The notes under the pieces are model-generated. The model made no database searches. It was not told where the DNA came from and saw nothing but the letters and a program-made list of their open reading frames with translations. A DNA stretch of 64,000 nt. Source: Lactobacillus sp. GTDB taxonomy: Bacteria; Bacillota; Bacilli; Lactobacillales; Lactobacillaceae. The stretch covers positions 42,120 through 106,119 of the forward strand of contig JALCDX010000001.1 in the NCBI GenBank assembly GCA_022641965.1. Direction: 5' to 3'. Of the stretch, positions 32,113 through 41,667 are shown one piece after another. A program made the translations under genes and the position numbers. Positions within the stretch are counted from its first letter, which is position 1; every line of letters begins with the position of its first letter.

Positions 32113-33225
32113 TTACTTTTGCTTGCAAATATCCAGCATTACTTTAATAACCCGATCTGAAGAATTAGGTACTCCTAAGCTTTTAGAAGCAGCACTCATC
32201 GTTTGGGCATAGCTCTTATCAAGCAAAATGTGGTCAATTGAGCCAACAAAATTGTTTGGATGCAAATCATTTTCTGGAATTACCAAGGCCGCACCAGCTT
32301 TTTCCAAGTCCAACGCATTCTTCATCTGGTGGTTGTGAGTTACGTTAGGACTTGGAATCAAAATTGCTGGACAGCCTAAAGCGGTAAATTCTGAAATGCT
32401 GGTAGCGCCAGAACGAGCCACAACACAAGTCATTTCTGGCAATAATCCTGGCATATTATCAATATAAGGAACAATCTTCATATTCGTTGGTTCTGGTCGG
32501 CCATGCAAGTATTCTTTGACTCGGCCATAATACAACTGGCCTGTTGCCCAGATAATTTGGTAAGGCTTTTCAGCCAAAATCTGCAGTGATTTTTCCATGA
32601 TTTCATTCAGGGCCAAGGCTCCTCGCGAGCCACCGAAAACCAAAACTGTCGGTAAATTATTGTCTAGTCCCCATTTTTGATTTAAATCGATTTTTTTGGC
32701 ATTTAGGCCGAGAATTTGTTGTGAACGCGGATTGCCAGTTTTAACCAATTTTTTCTTTTCAGAAAATTCATTAGCCGCATTATCAAATGAATAGCAAATT
32801 TTATCTACGTAGTGACCTAAAAACTTATTGGCTAAACCAACCACCGAATTTGATTCATGGATCATGGTCGGAATATGCAATTTAGCCGCTTCATAAACAA
32901 TTGCTCCGCTAACATAGCCACCAGTTCCGACTACAACATCAGGCTTGAATTCTTTCAGCAAAGCCCGAGCCTGTTTGGTCGCTTGCAAAAATAATTCAAT
33001 GGTTTTGAAGTTTCGCAAAGGATGGCGCCGATTAAAGCCAACAATTTCAAGTGTTTTAAATGGCACTCCAGCTGCTGGCACAATTTTAGATTCCAGTCCA
33101 CGCTTGGTGCCAACAAACAAAATATCATCAAGAGTGCATAAATTGCGTTCTTGCAAACGTTCAATCAGGGCCATAATTGGGTAAATGTGGCCGCCCGTGC
33201 CGCCACCAGTGAATATTACACGCAT
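32113..33225 (-). CDS. murG: MurG N-acetylglucosaminyltransferase
   Basis: 370 aa; FTGGGTGGHIYPIMAL, FGGSRGALALNE, ARSGATSISEF. Confidence 0.98.
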   Translation of the reverse strand: MRVIFTGGGTGGHIYPIMALIERLQERNLCTLDDILFVGTKRGLESKIVPAAGVPFKTLEIVGFNRRHPLRNFKTIELFLQATKQARALLKEFKPDVVVGTGGYVSGAIVYEAAKLHIPTMIHESNSVVGLANKFLGHYVDKICYSFDNAANEFSEKKKLVKTGNPRSQQILGLNAKKIDLNQKWGLDNNLPTVLVFGGSRGALALNEIMEKSLQILAEKPYQIIWATGQLYYGRVKEYLHGRPEPTNMKIVPYIDNMPGLLPEMTCVVARSGATSISEFTALGCPAILIPSPNVTHNHQMKNALDLEKAGAALVIPENDLHPNNFVGSIDHILLDKSYAQTMSAASKSLGVPNSSDRVIKVMLDICKQK

Positions 33226-33226
33226 T

Positions 33227-34603
33227 TTATTTCCAATAATCCTTTACATAATCGACAAAGTAATGTCCGCGCTGCTCAAATGTTTTGAATTGATCCCAAG
33301 AAGCGCAAGCCGGCGAAAACAACAGCACATCTCCTGGTTTAGTTTCCTTAAAAGCAGCTGGTACCGCTTCTTTAAGATGGTCAACAATCACAATCCGTTT
33401 AACGCCAGCCTTTCGAGCAGCCTCTGCCAGCAAATAACGAGTTTCGCCATACAGCACGATTGCTTTGACGTGCTTTTTAAATAAGTCAATCAAGGCATCA
33501 AACACAAAACCGCGATCCAAGCCGCCTGCAATTAAAACTTCTGGCTGTTTAAAAGCACCGATCGCTACAGTTGCTGCTTCAATATTTGTTGACTTGGAAT
33601 CATTGTAAACCTTAATGCCATTATATTCACCGATGTACTGGAGACGATGCTCAGCGCCAGTGAAAGTGCTTAAGACGGCATACAAATCATCTTTGCCTGC
33701 TCCGAGCAAGGTGGAAATTGCGGAAGCAACCAAACAATTTTGCAAATTATGCAAGCCTGGCAGCTTAATATCTTTAATTGGCATCAGCTGCTCAGTTTGG
33801 CTGCATAAGTAATCATCCGTCAAGTAAAAATCAGCTTGGTTTGAAAATTCGCTGAATGTTTTTATTTTGGCAGGTGAGGCTGCTTGCTCTTTAGCCAAAA
33901 TATCTTTTTGATCAAAGTTTGCTAAGAAATAATCGCTAGCTTGCTGGGTCCGCGTTACATTCAATTTAGCATTAACGTAATTAGCAAAAGTTTTGTGATA
34001 GTCCAAGTGCACGCGGTCATAAATGTCGACAATGGCAGCCACTTTTGGATCAATATCCGTGACGCCTAGTAATTGAAAGCTGGAAATTTCAACAACTAGC
34101 AAATCAGCTTTAGCTGCTTTCGGAGCTACCTCGGAGATTGGCACGCCGATATTGCCAACTGCATAAGCGTGATGCCCGCTTTTTTGCAAATAGTGATCCA
34201 TAATGCGCTGAGTTAGCATCACTGTCGTGGTTTTCCCATTAGAGCCAGTCACGCAAACGTATGGTGCTTCACTAACGGCTAGTGCGATCTCCGGCTCGGT
34301 AATCACCGGGATTTGCTTGTCGATGGCCGCTTTAACCATCGGATTTTCATAAACAATGCCTGGATTTTTGACTAGGTAATCAAATTTTTCTTGATCAAAC
34401 AATTCAACTGGGTGATGTCCGCCAATCACGCGCACTCCAAGCTTTGCTAGTTCTTGCGCATGGGGATTGCTGCTTAAATCAGCTTTATCATTAACAGTCA
34501 CCTTGGCGCCTAATTTAAGCAGCAGCTTGCTGACAGCAAACCCACTTTTGCCAAGGCCTAAAACCAGCATATTTTTGCCCTGATACTTTGTAATATGTTT
34601 CAT
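33227..34603 (-). CDS. murD: UDP-N-acetylmuramoylalanine--D-glutamate ligase
   Basis: 458 aa; VTGSNGKTTTVML, YNDSKSTNIEAA, IAGGLDRG. Confidence 0.98.
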   Translation of the reverse strand: MKHITKYQGKNMLVLGLGKSGFAVSKLLLKLGAKVTVNDKADLSSNPHAQELAKLGVRVIGGHHPVELFDQEKFDYLVKNPGIVYENPMVKAAIDKQIPVITEPEIALAVSEAPYVCVTGSNGKTTTVMLTQRIMDHYLQKSGHHAYAVGNIGVPISEVAPKAAKADLLVVEISSFQLLGVTDIDPKVAAIVDIYDRVHLDYHKTFANYVNAKLNVTRTQQASDYFLANFDQKDILAKEQAASPAKIKTFSEFSNQADFYLTDDYLCSQTEQLMPIKDIKLPGLHNLQNCLVASAISTLLGAGKDDLYAVLSTFTGAEHRLQYIGEYNGIKVYNDSKSTNIEAATVAIGAFKQPEVLIAGGLDRGFVFDALIDLFKKHVKAIVLYGETRYLLAEAARKAGVKRIVIVDHLKEAVPAAFKETKPGDVLLFSPACASWDQFKTFEQRGHYFVDYVKDYWK

Positions 34604-34609
34604 TGAAAA

Positions 34610-35569
34610 TTAGCCCCAAATCCATAAATAAATAATTGCGCCGACCAAGCCTGTTAGCCAAAAGACAATATCCACTTTCCATTCTGACCAGCCAAGCATT
34701 TCAAAGTGGTGGTGAATCGGTGTCATCTTAAAGATGCGCTTGCCAGTAGTCTGGAAAGAAATAACCTGCAAAATAACACTTAAAGTTTCGCAAACGAAAA
34801 CAATGCCGACAAGCAGCAGCGACCATGGCCGCTGCAGCATAATACTAAGTGCTGCCAGACCGCCGCCTAAAGCGAGCGAACCTGCGTCGCCCATGAAGAT
34901 TTTAGCGGGTTTATGATTAAAAATAAAGAAGCCTAGCAGACCGCCAATAACGGCCATTGCGAAAGCAAGCGCAACTTGATTGCCTGTCTGCCATGCTAAA
35001 TAAGCATAAGTACCATAAGCGATAATCGACAAACCAGTAGCTAATCCGTCTAAGCCATCGGACAGGTTGACAGCATTTGAGTAACCAACCAGCCAAAAAA
35101 CGACAAAACAAATAAAGAAAACTAAGTTCGTTACTCGGCCAAAGAATGGGACGAAAATACCGTAATCAAAATGATCGCTTAGCGCCAAAGCAATAATAAT
35201 GGCAGCGATAATGATCTGCCCCAGCAGCTTTTGCCAAGCGCGCAAGCCCAAGTTGCGTTTGTAAAACAATTTCAGACCATCGTCTAAGAAGCCGATAATT
35301 GCATAGCCTAGCAAAGCAGCTAACAAAATCCATAAAGTTTTGTTGATCTTCCCTTGCCAAGCTAAAACCCAGATCGAAGAAATGACAGTCGCTAAAATGA
35401 ACACAACCCCGCCCATGGTTGGCGTGCCTGATTTTTTAGCATGCCATTTGGGCCCTTCTTCTCTGATCTGCTGTCCTTCATGCTTCATTCTCATCCAGCC
35501 GATGAAAAGAGGCAAACAGATAACTGTAATCGCAAATGAACTAATTAATGGGATTAAGGAAAATTCCAA
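34610..35569 (-). CDS. mraY: Phospho-N-acetylmuramoyl-pentapeptide-transferase
   Basis: 319 aa; [45 protein letters not shown]. Confidence 0.98.
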   Translation of the reverse strand: MEFSLIPLISSFAITVICLPLFIGWMRMKHEGQQIREEGPKWHAKKSGTPTMGGVVFILATVISSIWVLAWQGKINKTLWILLAALLGYAIIGFLDDGLKLFYKRNLGLRAWQKLLGQIIIAAIIIALALSDHFDYGIFVPFFGRVTNLVFFICFVVFWLVGYSNAVNLSDGLDGLATGLSIIAYGTYAYLAWQTGNQVALAFAMAVIGGLLGFFIFNHKPAKIFMGDAGSLALGGGLAALSIMLQRPWSLLLVGIVFVCETLSVILQVISFQTTGKRIFKMTPIHHHFEMLGWSEWKVDIVFWLTGLVGAIIYLWIWG

Positions 35570-35572
35570 TGG

Positions 35573-37741
35573 TTACTCCTCCAGTTCAACCTTTAATTGT
35601 GACCCGCTGGTAATAGTTGCACCAGCCTTGATGCTCTGCTTTTTGACAGAACCTGTACCAGTAAATTGTACTTGCAAGCCAGTCAGCTTGCTTAGCGCTG
35701 TAACTTCTGCTTTGGTCCAGCCTATGATATTAGGCATTTTTAGTTTGCCGCCAGTATTTAGCAGCAGTTTGCTGCCAGCCGTTGTTTTTTGACCTGAGGA
35801 AAGCGATTGATTAGTAATCGTCTTGCCAGTGCCTAAAACTACTGGGGTCAAACTAGCCGCACTGGCTGCTGCTTCAGCTTCGCTGACCTTTTTGCCAGCT
35901 ACACTCGGCACGGTTGTTGTCGATGCACTAGTGCTGCTATTGTGTTTAGAGGCCGTCAAAATAATCCGGCTCATCATTGGCTTAAAAATTGAAGCCAAGA
36001 TCGTTTCAGCAGCAGCGGTCATTTTTTGCGGTTGCTTCATAGTAATGTAAATGCAGTAGCGCTGGTTATTTAGCGGTGTGACGCCGACAACTGAGAAAAT
36101 ATAATTATTATTCCCCGTCATGTAGCCGCCGCCTTTAGGATTGGCAATTTGCGCGGTCCCGGTCTTAACGCCGATGCTTTGACCAGGCATATTGTAAGCA
36201 CTACCGGTTCCATATTCTGGATTAAGAACATTTTTCATATTTTGCAAAATGACCTTGGTTGTGGCAGCTGAATAAACTGGCTTTCCAACTTTTTCAGTTT
36301 TGTACTTGCGCACCGTTTTGCCATTTGGACTGACGATTTTATTGACAAATTGCGGCTTAACCATTTGGCCATTATTGCCCAAACTGCTAAACGCCTGCAT
36401 CATTTGCATGGTTGTCACGTTAACGCCCTGTCCAAAAGAAGTCACCGCTTGGTCAGTGCTGGTCTTGAATGACAAAATTCCAGGTACTTCTCCCGGCAGA
36501 GTCACACCGGTATTTTTGCCAATATGAAAGGCATCCAGATATTGCCGCCAAACTTTAGCGCCCATCTTTTGCTCCAAGGTTGCCATCCCAACGTTGCTAG
36601 ACCGCGGAAATGCTTGCGAGAACGGAATCACGCCCCAACCGGAGTTGTTCCAGTCGTGGATTGTTGACCCGCCGATTGTAATTGAACCGGACCGGTAAGT
36701 GGCATTTGGATTGTAATTGCCGCTTTGAATCGCTGCAGCTAAAGACAAGACTTTGAAAACAGAACCTGGTTCATATGAATCTTGCACCAACATATCACGC
36801 CAAGATCCGCTTAGTCCCTTTTTTGTCTGCGGATTAAAGGTTGGCCGCTGCGACGCTGCCAAAACTTTACCAGTCTTGATATCTTCAACAACGGCGGTCA
36901 AACTGACTGGTTTATATTTTGTCTGTACCTGCGACATTAGCTGCTCCAAATAGCTTTGCATTTGAAAATCTAATGTCAAATACAGGCTGTCGCCATTCAC
37001 AGGCTGCTTGCCATTAGTTTTGCCATTAGGCAGCTGTTCGTTTTCACCGTCAACAAATGATTCACGGTAGCCATCTTTGCCTGACAGCTGTTTGTTGAAG
37101 TACTGCTCTAGCCCCATTGTGCCAACCAGCGTACTGTTTTGTGTCTTATGGTTGGTACGAGATTGAGCGAGGCCAACAACATGGGAAGCAAAATTGCCAT
37201 TAGGATAGAGCCGCGACGGAGTTTCAATGAATTTAATCCCTGATAAGTGGAACGATTCAATCTTGTGCCGCTGCCTAATAGTTAAGCCGCTACCGCCCGA
37301 ACCAAATTCAACCTGGTAGCTTTTCTTCTTGGGATTCAAATATTTTAATATCCGTTCCTTGCTTAGCGGAAGAACTTCAGCTAATTTCTCAGCAGTTTTT
37401 TCTTTATTGACTACATACTGCGGCTTATTGTGATAGTCAATCGCTGAGTGGTCTAGGACGGCATACACAGTATAAACATGGGAATCTTCTGCAATTGCAA
37501 TCCCATTGCGGTCGTAGATCGTCCCGCGCGTAGCTTTGAGAGTTTGATTTTTGCGGTACAACTGATTTGTTCGTTCAGTCAAATTCTCGCCAGCAACGGT
37601 TTTCGAAATGCTGATGTATAAAAATCTTCCTGCAAAAACAAGAAAAACCAAAGCCAAGACTATTTGGAGAATTCTCCCCACCGTAAAGCGGTAGCCGTGG
37701 GCTTTGGATTTATTTTTCCTTAAATTATTAAGCTGTTTCAT
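35573..37741 (-). CDS. pbp2X: Penicillin-binding protein 2X-like transpeptidase (FtsI/PbpB) with PASTA domains
   Basis: 722 aa; RGTIYDRNGIAIAED, YEPGSVFKVLS, SSNVGMA, VKTGTAQIA; C-terminal PASTA repeats. Confidence 0.95.
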   Translation of the reverse strand: MKQLNNLRKNKSKAHGYRFTVGRILQIVLALVFLVFAGRFLYISISKTVAGENLTERTNQLYRKNQTLKATRGTIYDRNGIAIAEDSHVYTVYAVLDHSAIDYHNKPQYVVNKEKTAEKLAEVLPLSKERILKYLNPKKKSYQVEFGSGGSGLTIRQRHKIESFHLSGIKFIETPSRLYPNGNFASHVVGLAQSRTNHKTQNSTLVGTMGLEQYFNKQLSGKDGYRESFVDGENEQLPNGKTNGKQPVNGDSLYLTLDFQMQSYLEQLMSQVQTKYKPVSLTAVVEDIKTGKVLAASQRPTFNPQTKKGLSGSWRDMLVQDSYEPGSVFKVLSLAAAIQSGNYNPNATYRSGSITIGGSTIHDWNNSGWGVIPFSQAFPRSSNVGMATLEQKMGAKVWRQYLDAFHIGKNTGVTLPGEVPGILSFKTSTDQAVTSFGQGVNVTTMQMMQAFSSLGNNGQMVKPQFVNKIVSPNGKTVRKYKTEKVGKPVYSAATTKVILQNMKNVLNPEYGTGSAYNMPGQSIGVKTGTAQIANPKGGGYMTGNNNYIFSVVGVTPLNNQRYCIYITMKQPQKMTAAAETILASIFKPMMSRIILTASKHNSSTSASTTTVPSVAGKKVSEAEAAASAASLTPVVLGTGKTITNQSLSSGQKTTAGSKLLLNTGGKLKMPNIIGWTKAEVTALSKLTGLQVQFTGTGSVKKQSIKAGATITSGSQLKVELEE

Positions 37742-38112
37742 TAGCGAATATTCCTAATGTTGCTTTCAATCAACGTCAAGCCCTGCTGTTTTGCAACTTT
37801 ATTCAGATTAGAGCTTGAACTCAACTCACCGATTTCTTGTTTTAAATCGGCATTGCTATTTTGCTTGCTGGTAACTATCTTTTCTTCGTTAGCCAGCTTT
37901 TCTTGCGCGCTGGTAGCTGACGTACTGGTCGCAACCAGCATGGCCATGAGGCAAAAAGTAATTAGCGTTCCAGCTATTACCAAGAACTTCTCCATCTTGG
38001 TCCAGGCGACTTTGCCCGGATTTAAGATGATCGTCGTTTGTTTAGCCTTGGCCTGATCTGGTTGTTCATATCCTAGGTTTCTTGCTGAACTATCTGCCAT
38101 GCTTTTCCTCAT
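37741..38112 (-). CDS. ftsL: Cell division protein FtsL
   Basis: 123 aa; single TM plus coiled coil, between pbp2X and rsmH. Confidence 0.92.
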   Translation of the reverse strand: MRKSMADSSARNLGYEQPDQAKAKQTTIILNPGKVAWTKMEKFLVIAGTLITFCLMAMLVATSTSATSAQEKLANEEKIVTSKQNSNADLKQEIGELSSSSNLNKVAKQQGLTLIESNIRNIR

Positions 38113-39056
38113 ACCTTTTCTGCAACTCTCAGCTTGGCACTGTGTGAGCGGTAGTTTCTCGTTAATTCTGACTCTTGAGCTATGATTGGCTTGTGAGTCA
38201 CTAACCGCAGTGTTGGCTTCATCTCAGCCGGAATAGCTGGCATCCCTCTTGGAAGCTGAATTTCAGAATTTGCTTTAAACAATTTCTTGACGATTTTGTC
38301 CTCATTAGATTCAAAACTAATGACGCAAATTCTTCCGCCTGGTCGCAGCAAGCTAATTGCCTCAGTCAGCGAGCGTTCAAGTACGCCCAATTCATCATTG
38401 ACTGCTACCCGAATGGCCTGGAAGCTTTTTTTAGCCGGATGTCCCCCGTGTCTGCGAGCAGCTGCGGGAATTGCATCTTTAATGCAAGCTACTAAGTCAA
38501 ACGTAGTCACAATCGGTTTTTCTTGCCGAGTGAGCACAATCTTGCGTGCGATCTGACGGGCAAATTTTTCACCACCATATTGGTAGAGAATACGAGCCAA
38601 GTCACTCTGTGACCAAGTATTGACGATTTGATAAGCGTCTAAAGCCTGAGCTTGATTCATTCTCATATCAAGCCGGCTATTAAAGCGATAAGAGAATCCT
38701 CGTTCAGCCTGATCAAATTGTGGTGACGAAACTCCCAAGTCATAGTAAATGCCATCAATTCCGCTCGTGAAGCCTAGCTGAACCAGATCTTCTTGCAAAT
38801 TGGAAAAGTTGTCATGCACCAACCAAAGTCGCGGTTGACTAGCTGCTTGCAGCTGATCCGCGAAATTTGTCTTGGCCGCCGAAATGGCATATTCGTCTTG
38901 ATCAAAGCCAATGACGTTTCCTTGCGCTAACTTGCTCAACAGATAATGCGCGTGGCCGCCTCCACCAAAGGTAGCGTCAACATAAATGCCGCCATCTCGA
39001 GCTTTTAAATTATCTATCGTTTCGTTCAAAAGCACACTTGTATGCTTGAATTCCAT
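38109..39056 (-). CDS. rsmH: 16S rRNA (cytosine(1402)-N(4))-methyltransferase
   Basis: 315 aa; HTSVLLNETIDNL, YVDATFGGGGHAHYLL, YDLGVSSPQFD. Confidence 0.98.
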   Translation of the reverse strand: MEFKHTSVLLNETIDNLKARDGGIYVDATFGGGGHAHYLLSKLAQGNVIGFDQDEYAISAAKTNFADQLQAASQPRLWLVHDNFSNLQEDLVQLGFTSGIDGIYYDLGVSSPQFDQAERGFSYRFNSRLDMRMNQAQALDAYQIVNTWSQSDLARILYQYGGEKFARQIARKIVLTRQEKPIVTTFDLVACIKDAIPAAARRHGGHPAKKSFQAIRVAVNDELGVLERSLTEAISLLRPGGRICVISFESNEDKIVKKLFKANSEIQLPRGMPAIPAEMKPTLRLVTHKPIIAQESELTRNYRSHSAKLRVAEKV

Positions 39057-39058
39057 GG

Positions 39059-39490
39059 TTAAAACTCCATGTCATCCAAATCTTCAGCGATGTCATCGTA
39101 GTTTTCATTGGCTTCGGCCTCATAAGATTCCCATCGCTGCTGCGACCAAATCTCAATTCGGTTGTAAACGCCAACAATTACACACTCTTTTTCGAGTTCG
39201 GCATGCTTTTTTAATGTCGTGGTCAAATTGACACGTCCCTGCTTGTCGAATTCGCTTTCCATCGCTCCAGAGTAAAACAGACGCGTAAACTTACGCGCTG
39301 ATCTCTTGGTGAGTGGAAGGTTCGCTAAACGAGCTTCAATTTTATCCCATTCTGCTTCAGAATAGCCAAAAATACAGCCTTCCATCCCACGAGTGAATAC
39401 CATTTTAGTGCCAACCTGGTCACGAAATTTAGCCGGAATAATTAACCGGCCTTTTGCGTCCAAGTTGTGATGATATTCGCCCATGAACAT
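39059..39490 (-). CDS. mraZ: Transcriptional regulator/division protein MraZ
   Basis: 143 aa; MFMGEYHHNLDAKGRLIIPAKFRD. Confidence 0.97.
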   Translation of the reverse strand: MFMGEYHHNLDAKGRLIIPAKFRDQVGTKMVFTRGMEGCIFGYSEAEWDKIEARLANLPLTKRSARKFTRLFYSGAMESEFDKQGRVNLTTTLKKHAELEKECVIVGVYNRIEIWSQQRWESYEAEANENYDDIAEDLDDMEF

Positions 39491-39516
39491 GGTCTAGCCC
39501 CCTTCCAATAATTAAT

Positions 39517-39546
39517 TTACCACACTTACCCACTTTCCACCACATT
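39517..39546 (-). promoter_or_regulatory. Putative MraZ operator: three 10-bp tandem repeats
   Basis: Minus strand AATGTGGTGG/AAAGTGGGTA/AGTGTGGTAA; GTGG core every 10 bp, about 30-60 bp upstream of the mraZ ATG. Confidence 0.75.
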
Positions 39547-39582
39547 ATGTCCAAAAGTTTCAAAACTTATCACACAATAAAA

Positions 39583-39607
39583 AAGCCGACTAGCAAAAGT
39601 CAGCTTT
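39583..39607 (-). terminator. Terminator of the DUF3397 gene
   Basis: AAGCCGACT-agcaaa-AGTCAGCTT with U-run in minus direction. Confidence 0.8.
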
Positions 39608-39642
39608 CCGTAAAATTTAATAACGAAATTAATAAACTTATT

Positions 39643-39972
39643 TTAAATAAAAACGATAATCAGCAAGCCTAAGAACCAGAGAACAGAGCACAGCGACAGG
39701 TAATCAGACAATTGCAGCAAGGTTTTGCCTAAAGAAATATTCTTATTGTGAATTGCCAAACTCAAACTAACAATAATCACTAAAATAAAAAAGCAGAAGA
39801 AGCCATATGGCAGAAAAGATGGCAGCTGGCGGCTGTGCGTCAATAACTGACAAGCCGGCAAAAAGAACAAAGGCAAGATAATAGTGGCATTAAATTGAGC
39901 TCTAGGAAAAATTTTTGCCAGCAGCCAAGTGAAAAATAAGCCAATTAATGGCAATAAAATTATATTTAACAT
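39643..39972 (-). CDS. DUF3397 family membrane protein
   Basis: 109 aa, hydrophobic, upstream of mraZ as in other lactobacilli. Confidence 0.75.
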   Translation of the reverse strand: MLNIILLPLIGLFFTWLLAKIFPRAQFNATIILPLFFLPACQLLTHSRQLPSFLPYGFFCFFILVIIVSLSLAIHNKNISLGKTLLQLSDYLSLCSVLWFLGLLIIVFI

Positions 39973-40088
39973 CTGCGTCCTCGACTTTCTGTGTTAATTC
40001 TACTTTTTAACTCTAATCAGCTCAACAAGAATTGTATTTTTCTTGATTAGTAGTTTAAAATGAAAGGGTATTTGAAGGAGGTTGGATT

Positions 40089-40202
40089 ATGGCCCATAAA
40101 AAGAAGAAGTCATCATTTCAAAAATTAACGATTGTCATGGCGGTCATAATGGCCGTTATTACGTTAGCAGGCGTCCTTCTGCCCGTTTTAATTCATAATT
40201 AA
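40089..40202 (+). CDS. DUF4044 family small membrane protein (37 aa)
   Basis: Not in ORF track: MAHKKKKSSFQKLTIVMAVIMAVITLAGVLLPVLIHN; RBS GAAGGAGG. Confidence 0.85.
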   Translation: MAHKKKKSSFQKLTIVMAVIMAVITLAGVLLPVLIHN

Positions 40203-40227
40203 AAAACTGCCTGACGGCAGTTTTTTT
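40203..40227 (+). terminator. Terminator of the DUF4044 gene
   Basis: AAAACTGCC-tgac-GGCAGTTTTTTT. Confidence 0.9.
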
Positions 40228-40245
40228 GTGCGCTCATTTATTCTA

Positions 40246-40773
40246 TTAATACAAATCAGCTTGACTTGGCAAAAATGGAAAGTTTTGTGCCAATTTGCGC
40301 CAAGCCCAAAAAGTCAAAACAGTCCAAACGATGCCGCTTAAAAGGCTAGACCCAAGTCCTTGCCAGAAAGCAGATCGGCCAGTATCACTCAAATTAAACA
40401 TTGCTAAGACTAAGAAAAGATAGAGATACTGAAGCAAATACATCAGTACGACAACAATCATTTTCGGCAGAGCTAATTCTGGTACATAGCGAGCAATTTT
40501 CTGGGCTAAAAATGTCAAAGCCGGAAATGCCACTAAACAAACACCGACAAAACCCAGATAAAACCAGTCGCAAATAAGGCCCAGCAAACCCGCCAGCCAC
40601 AGCAGATTGTAGTTGTCTTCATCGTACAAAGCCAAGGTAACCAAACCAATCAGAGTTAAGCCAAAGCTAACTCGCCCCCACATTACAGGGTGCAAAAACA
40701 TAGCCAAACTACCTGACAGAATGGCAACGACTAGCAAAATGATAGCAGCCAACCAGCGTTTAACTTCCGTCAT
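40246..40773 (-). CDS. mreD: Rod shape-determining protein MreD
   Basis: 175 aa polytopic, downstream of mreC. Confidence 0.88.
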   Translation of the reverse strand: MTEVKRWLAAIILLVVAILSGSLAMFLHPVMWGRVSFGLTLIGLVTLALYDEDNYNLLWLAGLLGLICDWFYLGFVGVCLVAFPALTFLAQKIARYVPELALPKMIVVVLMYLLQYLYLFLVLAMFNLSDTGRSAFWQGLGSSLLSGIVWTVLTFWAWRKLAQNFPFLPSQADLY

Positions 40774-40774
40774 C

Positions 40775-41644
40775 CTAGTCAGCTTCCTTTCGTTGCACTA
40801 CCGTTACTACTGACGGACTAGTCAACTCACCAGCGGGCTTGATCGTAATCACGTCGGACAAGCCATAGCTGTCCTTGGTCGTTTTAGAAACTTTGCCGAT
40901 CAGCAGCCCTTGCGGTGAATTGCCACCCATCCCGCTAGTATAAACTTTCGTGCCAGTCTTCAGCTTATGACCATTGTTGACTTGCGTGAAGCTCAATTGA
41001 CCATTAGTAGCTGAAATGACCCCATGCACCATCTTGACTGAAGAGCTTTTAGCCTGCACGGCAAAACGATTAGCCTGCTTATCGCTAGTTGTTAAAAGCT
41101 CAACTTTAGCAGTTGTTTGATCAACTTCAATGATCCGGCCGATAACGCCGCCGCCAGACATAACCGCCATATTTTTGCGCACGCCAGAACTAGAGCCACG
41201 ATCAATAATCAAAATATCTGACCAAGTTTCTGGTGAACGGCTGATAACAGAGCCATTGATTAAGTGGTAATCAGTCAAAGAGCTTTTCAGCTTCAGGGCT
41301 TTTTTCAACTGAGCATTTTCTGATTCTAAGCTGGCATTGCGGGCTTTGGTCTGCGCCAAACTGTCGACTTGCTTTTTCAAATGGTCGTTTTCCGATTCAG
41401 CCTGCATGATATCGTGAACGCTGTTAGCGCCTCCACTAATCAAAGCCAACGGCCAGTTTAACAAGTGCGACCCAATCGCCATTGTTTCGTTGCCAACCTT
41501 TTGAACAAATAAAGGACCTGACCGGCGTTGGCGAGCATGAACTGAAACAGTCAACAAACTTAAAATCAGCACGACAATCACAAAAATAGTGATAATTTTT
41601 TTATTTTGAAAAAATTTTTTCATGCAATCAATCCAGAAATACAA
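40775..41644 (-). CDS. mreC: Rod shape-determining protein MreC
   Basis: 289 aa; TM, coiled coil, VISRSPETWSDILIIDRGSSSGVRKNMAVMSGGGVIGRI. Confidence 0.96.
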   Translation of the reverse strand: MYFWIDCMKKFFQNKKIITIFVIVVLILSLLTVSVHARQRRSGPLFVQKVGNETMAIGSHLLNWPLALISGGANSVHDIMQAESENDHLKKQVDSLAQTKARNASLESENAQLKKALKLKSSLTDYHLINGSVISRSPETWSDILIIDRGSSSGVRKNMAVMSGGGVIGRIIEVDQTTAKVELLTTSDKQANRFAVQAKSSSVKMVHGVISATNGQLSFTQVNNGHKLKTGTKVYTSGMGGNSPQGLLIGKVSKTTKDSYGLSDVITIKPAGELTSPSVVTVVQRKEAD

Positions 41645-41645
41645 A

Positions 41646-41663
41646 AACCGGCTTTCGCCGGTT
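41646..41663 (-). terminator. Hairpin terminator between mreB and mreC
   Basis: AACCGGC-tttc-GCCGGTT with U5 in minus direction. Confidence 0.75.
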
Positions 41664-41667
41664 CTTT

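Noticed and set aside
35340-35792. 150-aa plus-strand ORF antisense to mraY/pbp2X
   Set aside because: Antisense to two certain genes; no RBS or domain support
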